A DNA stretch of 64,000 bases from Syngnathus acus (taxonomy: Eukaryota > Chordata > Actinopteri > Syngnathiformes > Syngnathidae). Positions within the stretch are counted from its first letter, which is position 1. Each line of letters opens with the position of its first letter. Location: the NCBI RefSeq assembly GCF_901709675.1, contig NC_051108.1, positions 4,994,631 through 5,058,630 of the forward strand. The letters run 5' to 3'. The notes beneath the pieces were generated by a model. That model did no database searches, was not told the origin of the DNA, and worked only from the letters and a program-made list of their open reading frames with translations. This document shows, piece after piece, positions 57,381 through 64,000 of this stretch. Both the position numbers and the translations under genes were made by a program.

Positions 57381-59713
57381 GTAAGTACTTCATTTATTTT
57401 TAGATGTGTCCAATATCTTACAGTGCGACGCTGCAATATTTTCCAGTCATCTGTGATATAATTTGAGAAACATTTATCCTAATTTCTGTCTGAATGAATG
57501 GTGCACACCTGTATCTGATCTCATTGTCGCATAAATATCACAATTTAGCTTCTAATTTTGCTTTCTTAACACGATCGCAATCCGGTTTAACGCAACCTGC
57601 AACACGGTGTAATATCCCATATCAATAAATCGGTAATCTTCCCTGATCTTTTTGGGAGTCCTGCAGCTTTCCCAGCACACGGACACGCACGTACACACGT
57701 AATCAGATCCATCCTCAGATGTTCTAGTCGACCATGCAGTGCAGAAATATTTGAAAAATATGACAGGTGGCCTACACCTTTTTCATCGTCGCTAAATATG
57801 CATGGATCAGAATTCTAAACAACAAACAGAAATGATGGATTTGGAATGGCTGCATAAAGTATGCATAGACTTCAATGTATGGATATGTTTATTGAAAAAG
57901 ATTATTTTGATCTCCATATTCTTAATATATGCTAATAGTATAATTGTCATGTCCAACCCTAAGTAGGAAGTGATTCACTTTTATTTGTATGATTTATTTA
58001 TTACCTACCTAGACTAGCTAAGATGATTTCGGTTTTGATGGGACTTTTAGGACACAAGTTGTGGACAATGCAGCTTTGCGGAACATTAAGAATGCAAAAT
58101 TCATAGAATTTTAATCATGATTTCAATTATTGGTGCCATGATTAAGTTAACTTGGTACGGAGCAAAATTTTTATTCAAAATGTGGGCTATGCTCTGGGGC
58201 GTGGTGGCCATGGGGAACGTTGGGAACATTTTGGGATTTTCACAAATGGCTGGTCTGTATTGAGGCACAATTGATGATTATCTTTCCTAGATAGATAACG
58301 TCGGCGATTGCATTTTGGCGCCAGATGACCAACTCAGTTGCCCAAAGATCAGGTAACGACCAATTATGGCCTGTTTTCTGGGTTTGGTCATGTGACATTG
58401 GTAAACTGAGCCATGACTGGTTGTTACTGGAGCCCTGATCACATGATGTCATTTTCAATCAACAGCAAATAGCTAAATGCCTTTTTAAAGGTATTAATTG
58501 TAAATGAAAAATAATGAAGTTCTGAAATTCAGTCAGCGATATTTATATCTTTCGTTTGATGTGGTTATATTTATCGGCGTGTATGCCCGACATGCACGTA
58601 ATCCACTATTGATTTTGCAGTTTTAATCCATTTTTTAATCAAAAGTCATTATTATGGCTTGTTATTTTTTTAATTAAATGTTATCAGATGATTTCCATTC
58701 TAATTAGTAAAATCACAATCCTATTTTCTTGCTGTTTTATAAATAAGTGACGGAAAGCAGACCATCTCCAGCAAATGTATATATTATTTTATTTAAACCT
58801 ACATGTATTATTTGAAAGATACAACACATTGTGAAGCTGCTGTGTTGTGTTTTCTGCTTAAGGCAGCAGAAAGAGTGGTGACGCCTTCTCCACAGATTCC
58901 TGACATATAGACACACAGCATAATAAGATCAGGCTGCACACTGAGAGGAAACATAATTAGGTAGAGCTTGTGCGTTGGGAATATGATGCTGTGGAAGCAT
59001 GCTGCAGAGCCAAGCTTTGCACATTTAAACTAGACACCTGCCGAAAGCTGGTAATGTTGGCTCACTTACTCACTCCTCCTTTCAACAGTTTTTTTTTTCG
59101 TGTGCTTTTTCATATGCACTCGAAGTACTTTGAGTTGCTGGCGGGGGTATTCAATAACTAAGACTTTATTGTCTGCAGGTAATTGCTTGCATTGAAAAAC
59201 AGTAGGCTTTAGCAAAACTAAGCTATAAATTATAACACAATAGACACAATGCAATGAAAAAACGAGTTGGAAAAAATGTTAGAACAAGAGTAAAATGAAA
59301 TGTGAACTTTGGCGACCTAAAACAAGTCTGTTATTTTTGCACATGTGCTGAACCCTTTTGGCCTAATTTCACACACTTTACAAAGGCAAGAGCATGCATA
59401 ATTAATCACTCAAAGAAAAGTGAAAAACGTTAAATTGGAGAGTTGTTAGGATTATTTTTTTAATTTAGTCTTGAGTGATGAGAGACGTGACACTGTCTAG
59501 CACATTCAATTCAGTGGATAAAAATAATCTTAATTACTATACGAGCAAATTAAGTAGGTGCTGACCTAGACACTGTTGTGTATTTGCTTTATAAACAAAT
59601 TCAGACTGTGGAGACAGATGAGAGGTGTTAAAAGTAAGTCCTTAATAAATCTACTTGTATTATTTCTACAAGCAGGAACACTGCCAGGGAATTTAGTCAG
59701 TCGGTATATTGCT

Positions 59714-59800
59714 GCATGGCGTTAAGTGGTTAGCTGATTAGCATCCCAGTGGAGAAGTTCTGGACTTGAATCCGGTCTCGGTGTGCTTTGCATGTTCTGG
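59714..59800 (+). mobile_element. tRNA-like SINE head fragment
   Basis: The stretch has 'gttaagtggttagctgatta' (A-box-like) and 'ggacttgaatcc' at 59762-59773 (B-box-like, consensus GGTTCGAATCC) followed by 'tgctttgcatgttctggg', the usual order in a common fish SINE. It is a decayed fragment, not a tRNA gene. Confidence 0.55.
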
Positions 59801-59863
59801 GAATAATTATGTTACGATCAATGAACATAAAGGAGAAGTCATGTCCTATATTTAGAATATAAC

Positions 59864-60279
59864 TACCGTATTTTCCGGACTACAAGGCGCACCTAAAAAC
59901 CTAACATTTTCTCAAAAGCCGACAGTGCGCCTTATAGTCCGGTGCGCCTTATATATGGACCAAATTCCTAAATTTAAACTGGCCCGAAGCATTGTGTCAT
60001 GAAATCAATCATAAGTGGCCCGCTGAAGACTATGAATCATGAATCAAAAAGACTATGGATCATTATTTTGTGATTATAAAGTAATTTGTTGCGTCTGAAG
60101 TTGAAATAAAAAAGATAAAATGGCGAATGATTTGATTTGGATTAAAAATCTGACATGATGCATTACCGGGGCGCCTTATAGTCCGGTGCGCCTTATATAA
60201 GGACAAAGTTTTCAAATGGGCCATTCATTGAAGGTGCACCTTATAGTCCGGTGCGCCTTATAGTCCGGAAAATACAGTA
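59864..60279. mobile_element. TA-flanked MITE, copy 13 (long core A)
   Basis: Ends TA-CCGTATTTTCCGGACTACA and cttatagtccggaaaatacag-TA. The core is in the same orientation as the copies at 21.5 and 24.6 kb. Confidence 0.9.
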
Positions 60280-61719
60280 TGTTAATCAATAATGTTTGAA
60301 AGGAGAGCGATTAGCTGTGTTTGTTTCTTGTTTGTGGGAAGTAGGACTTCAATTCCAGATAAATGCCATATATGACCTTTCATACCTGAACTGGTGTCCA
60401 CTTCATTGCGTGCTATTGAGTTGGAACCAATCTGACATTAGTTGCATAAATGTCAACAATGTGTTTTTTCTTCAGGTGTCCATGGTGACAAATCCAAACC
60501 ATAGAGCAGAGAAAACAAAACATCCCACCCGCCTACGTGCATAAACAATCAAATGACCTCTATGTAAGAGAGCGTTTTAGTGACGGAAGCAAGGGACTTC
60601 CCCTTCAATAGAAAGAAATTGAACCGAACAATTTGCGGCTGTCTCCCGGAGTAGATGGAGAAGCCAGACAATAACAATACCCAGGAAGACGATGATAAGC
60701 AAAAGTGATGGATAGCTATTTTCACCACAAATATGGTATTAATATCACTAACAGAGTTACAGCCGAGATAATACGATCATTCATGATTGATCCCCGGAGA
60801 GGAATTTCAGCTGTCCTGGTTAAAGCGGCACAACAGATAGTTAAAAAAAAAATTAATACAATACAAGACGCAGTAATTGGAAGACTGTCTGTTCATTGCA
60901 CAAGAAACAAGACCAGTTGCCCATAGGGGAGCTCATAGGAATGATTATGAAGCCATTGTAATTAACATACAAGGTGAACTGCAACCTCCCTTGAGCTCTA
61001 ATGCTCAACGCTTCACTAGGCCAACTTCACTTGAGTAATTTCTTTCCCATGTTACACCAGTCTCTAATGTCCTCCATGTATCATTAAAGCCGGAAGTGTG
61101 CCGAATGATCTTCTGGAACACCTCTGAGAGATTGGGGAAGTCCTCTGGTGCAGACATGATATACAGTCTAGCCAGTGTTGCGCAAGGCACATTGGGAGAA
61201 TAACTCTTTCTGTCAGCAAAAGGCCACAACTTATTGGGTCCATGTGTGCAGCACATCACATTTCATTCAATCCAAATTTCCATCCCTGTATTATATAAAA
61301 ACTGAACACTATTGCTCTTTATTTGCCAGATCTTGCTTTGGTCTAACCCATTGGGTCCATCTCAATTTTGCTGATATGGGCAAAATTTCTTAACTGTGTT
61401 TAACTTCTAATTATAGGGCAAATGCTGTCTACCCTTTTTTTTTGGTATTGGAATAACAGATAAATTTAGTAGAACGCAACAAAACAATGTTTGTGACGTT
61501 GCAAATCACATTTTGCTGTGCACGAAGCAGAGAAGATTGCTCGGCTTGGCTTAAATGTTGAGGAAGAGGTCACACTTTTCAGAAGATATCATGTCTCTTA
61601 ACCAAATGACCCAAGTCGAGCAACAAAACAGAACTGAGCCAAAGACACAAATATCAAAGGCGAGAGTGGAAACAATTTAAAATTCAAAAGCGATAGAAGA
61701 GCAAAACAATACTTAAAGG

Positions 61720-62207
61720 TACCGTATTTTCCGCACTATAAGGCGCATCGGATTATAAGGCGCACCTTCAATGAATGGCCTATTTTAAAACTTTGTCCAT
61801 ATATAAAGCGCACCGGACTATAAGGCACAACATTGTGATTTACCGAAGTCAAATTCCTTGTTTGGCACGCTCAAACATGGCGTTAAAAACTCTTGAATCT
61901 TGAATTAATGCATCATGTCAGATTTTTAATCCAAATCAAATCATTCTCCATTTGATCTTTTTTATTTCAACTTCAGATGCAACAAATTACTTTATAATCA
62001 CAAAATAATGATCCATAGTCTTTTTGATTCATGATTCATAGTCTTCAGCGGGCCACTTATGATTGATTTCATGACACAATGCTTCGGGCCAGTTTAAATT
62101 TAGGAATTTGGTCCATATATAAGGCGCACCGGACTATAAGGCGCACTGTCGGCTTTTGAGAAAAGTTTAGGCTTTTAGGTGCGCCTTATAATCTGGAAAA
62201 TACGGTA
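61720..62207. mobile_element. TA-flanked MITE, copy 14, with a nested LINE tail
   Basis: Ends TA-CCGTATTTTCCGCACTATA and ataatctggaaaatacgg-TA; core A in the 43.1-kb orientation. At 61838-61909 it carries an extra block absent from the other copies, identical in kind to the LINE tail at 52.0 kb. Confidence 0.9.
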
Positions 62208-64000
62208 GTTTGTCATTGTCATGGGATCCTCTAACTTCCCTTGTTTCTCTGATCATGAATTCTGGTAACATCTAGAATGCAAAAATGGCCGAGTCAAGCT
62301 ACAGTAGACTGGTGCTGACAAGAACACAGGAGAATAGATAAAAGAGCTGAAGGATATGAGGCCAACATAACCTTTAGCTATCACCTCTGGAATGATGCAT
62401 AGGCAAAGGAAGAGAAGCCATTGAGACTACAAAGTTTGCACACTGGGGCGTATCTGGCTTCATGATAGATAAGAATTTAAAATGATCAAATGTAAACAAA
62501 AGATCAAACCGATTGAGAGGGCGAGTTTCAGACAGCTATTGAAGAACCTGTAACGTTGAATCTAATAGTAATGGGCATGACAGTTCTTTTGAGTGTCCTG
62601 AATCATTAGAATCAGATGATTTAAAAGAGGAGTCAAAGGAGTCATTCACCGAATCATTAATCCCCCTTCAGAATATAAAAAAAAAAAATCTCTTGATGGA
62701 TACGTCGTCGGCGTCCTTGGTGAATGATGAACCAATTATTCACTTCCTGAACTCGCCAATGAGAACAGAACGAATGTATGAATTTAGAAGATATTTTAAT
62801 GCGAGAAGCTTTTTGTTTTATATGCTGGGGAAGCCCTGGCATGGAAAACAGATCGCCTCTTATGAAAGATGAAAAATAATTCAGACGGCAGTACATCAGT
62901 GCAGACCGGCAACAGAAAAGAAAATAGTTGCGGTTAGTGCACTCAGTCTGCACCGTCTTCATCTGGATTATTCATGTCTTTATATCATTAATGAAATAAA
63001 GATGAAGTATAATTTATTATTTTCCTCATAATGTCCTATTTTTTTTGCCTTTATTTCATTCGCTATGAGTAGCAGGGATAATTATCTGTCTGTCTGTCTG
63101 CAATGCACCACATTGTACAAGCGGAGGAAACATGTTTATAAATTACACAAGAAGAAACACAGTGAACTAAAGGCAAGTGTTGATAGATCTTTCCTCACAC
63201 GCATGGTGGGAGTTTCCGCCATGTGCACTGAGCTGTGGATGAGTGAGACATCAAATGGGAAGAAATTCATTGGTGCTACAATTGATTGTAATCGCCATGA
63301 AGCAAACAGTCAACAGAGTTTTTGGCACTAAGAAATGCAGGTTAATGGAGGTTTGACGGAAAACTGGCTTGGCTCAGCATTGATCCACGTGTTCATTAAC
63401 CCCCACTGGCTCCTCATCCATCATCCTGACTGCACGGTTTCTATTGTTTCATTGCACAATGCACATGCTGGAGGATTATTTGGCAGTTCCTTATCCTTCT
63501 TTCATTTTTCACTTCTTTTCTTTTTACCAAACACTCAAGCCGGAAATATCGTAGGACGGTTGCAGGAGACAAACTTAGTCATTCATCAAAAAGGACAAAG
63601 AAAAATCTTCTTTTTCTTATTCTTGGTTTTTCGTCTCTAATTCATTGCGGTGGAAAGTTAGACCCTGTGTTGGTAATCCCACAGTTGCGTGAACGTGAGA
63701 AGAGGGGCTGCGCCGTTGAGGGAGTGATCACAATCAATTTTAATTATGGACATTCTTCTGAATGTGGCATGCTTGTGGTGCACTAGATTCTGTCCCTACG
63801 TGGTCCCTAAGTGGGCATTTGGAGACCCCCACCCCAAACGGCATGATTTTAAAATTATATTTTTATTTATTGAGGAATGAAATAAATCGTGTTAGACAAT
63901 CTGTTTACCGTGCTTCAGCCACGTGGCTTTAAATCAACTTTCTCCCATCAAATTGTCACTCGGGCTGGCACATCTCTTAGACACTCCTTCCCTAAATATT

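Larger units (their letters stand above)
57381..64000 (+). other. Probable first intron of the cornichon gene
   Basis: About 6.6 kb without a further exon. It contains a tRNA-like SINE fragment (59.7 kb), two long MITEs (59.86 and 61.72 kb) and an unrecognised segment (60.55-61.25 kb). The rest is AT-rich sequence in which I see nothing. Confidence 0.6.

Noticed and set aside
59714-59800. tRNA gene suggested by the B-box-like sequence.
   Set aside because: No cloverleaf can be formed and SINE-type sequence follows.
63065-63331. Open frame of 88 codons near the right end.
   Set aside because: No recognisable family, no good splice or start context, and ordinary AT-rich composition.
57381-64000. 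Search for cornichon exon 2 (IIAFDELRTDF...).
   Set aside because: No matching stretch with splice sites was found, so the rest of the gene is taken to lie beyond the window.

Overview
The window is vertebrate nuclear DNA, almost certainly from a ray-finned (teleost) fish. Genes are split by spliceosomal introns, some of them short (about 75-90 bp). The non-coding DNA is AT-rich and full of fish-type dispersed repeats: a TA-flanked MITE family whose ends read as forms of CCGTATTTTCCGGACTATA, hAT-like 'CAGGGGTGTCAAACTC' elements, LINE 3' tails and a tRNA-like SINE piece. The linkage of a neuropsin-family opsin to ptchd4 in convergent orientation matches the OPN5-PTCHD4 neighbourhood known from human 6p12.3. 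The species cannot be named from sequence alone.

Layout. (1) 0.3-7.7 kb, plus strand: an opsin of the OPN5 (neuropsin) group with five recognisable coding exons, including the retinal-binding lysine; its extreme 5' end is unclear. (2) 12.15-17.54 kb, plus strand: the most unusual locus. It encodes a signal peptide or signal anchor, then 22 short stalk exons (20 usable and all phase 0-0, two visibly broken), then a C-terminal galectin-like beta-sandwich spread over three exons. Nineteen to twenty of the stalk exons lie on a 178-bp exon-plus-intron tandem repeat. The conceptual product is about 757 aa with about 35 N-glycosylation sequons in the stalk. Canonical galectins lack signal peptides and lack such stalks, and the galactose-contact residues look replaced. 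(3) 33.8-22.6 kb, minus strand: a complete three-exon ptchd4 (919 codons). (4) 36.65-36.25 kb, minus strand: an intronless, intact 132-codon ift20 copy, most simply a retrocopy. (5) 57.30-57.38 kb, plus strand: the first coding exon of a cornichon AMPA-receptor auxiliary gene (cnih3 or cnih2); the rest lies beyond the window.

Between these, 36.7-57.2 kb and 57.4-64 kb are gene-poor and carry MITEs, hAT-like elements, LINE and SINE fragments and microsatellites. The genes do not form a pathway. The opsin, ptchd4 and cnih genes are conserved developmental or neural genes. The stalked galectin-like gene is an accessory locus placed between opsin and ptchd4, and is the best candidate for something undescribed. 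It combines secretory targeting, a dense glycan stalk encoded by homogenising exon-intron cassettes that can gain or lose units without a frame change, and a terminal galectin-fold domain with altered ligand residues.
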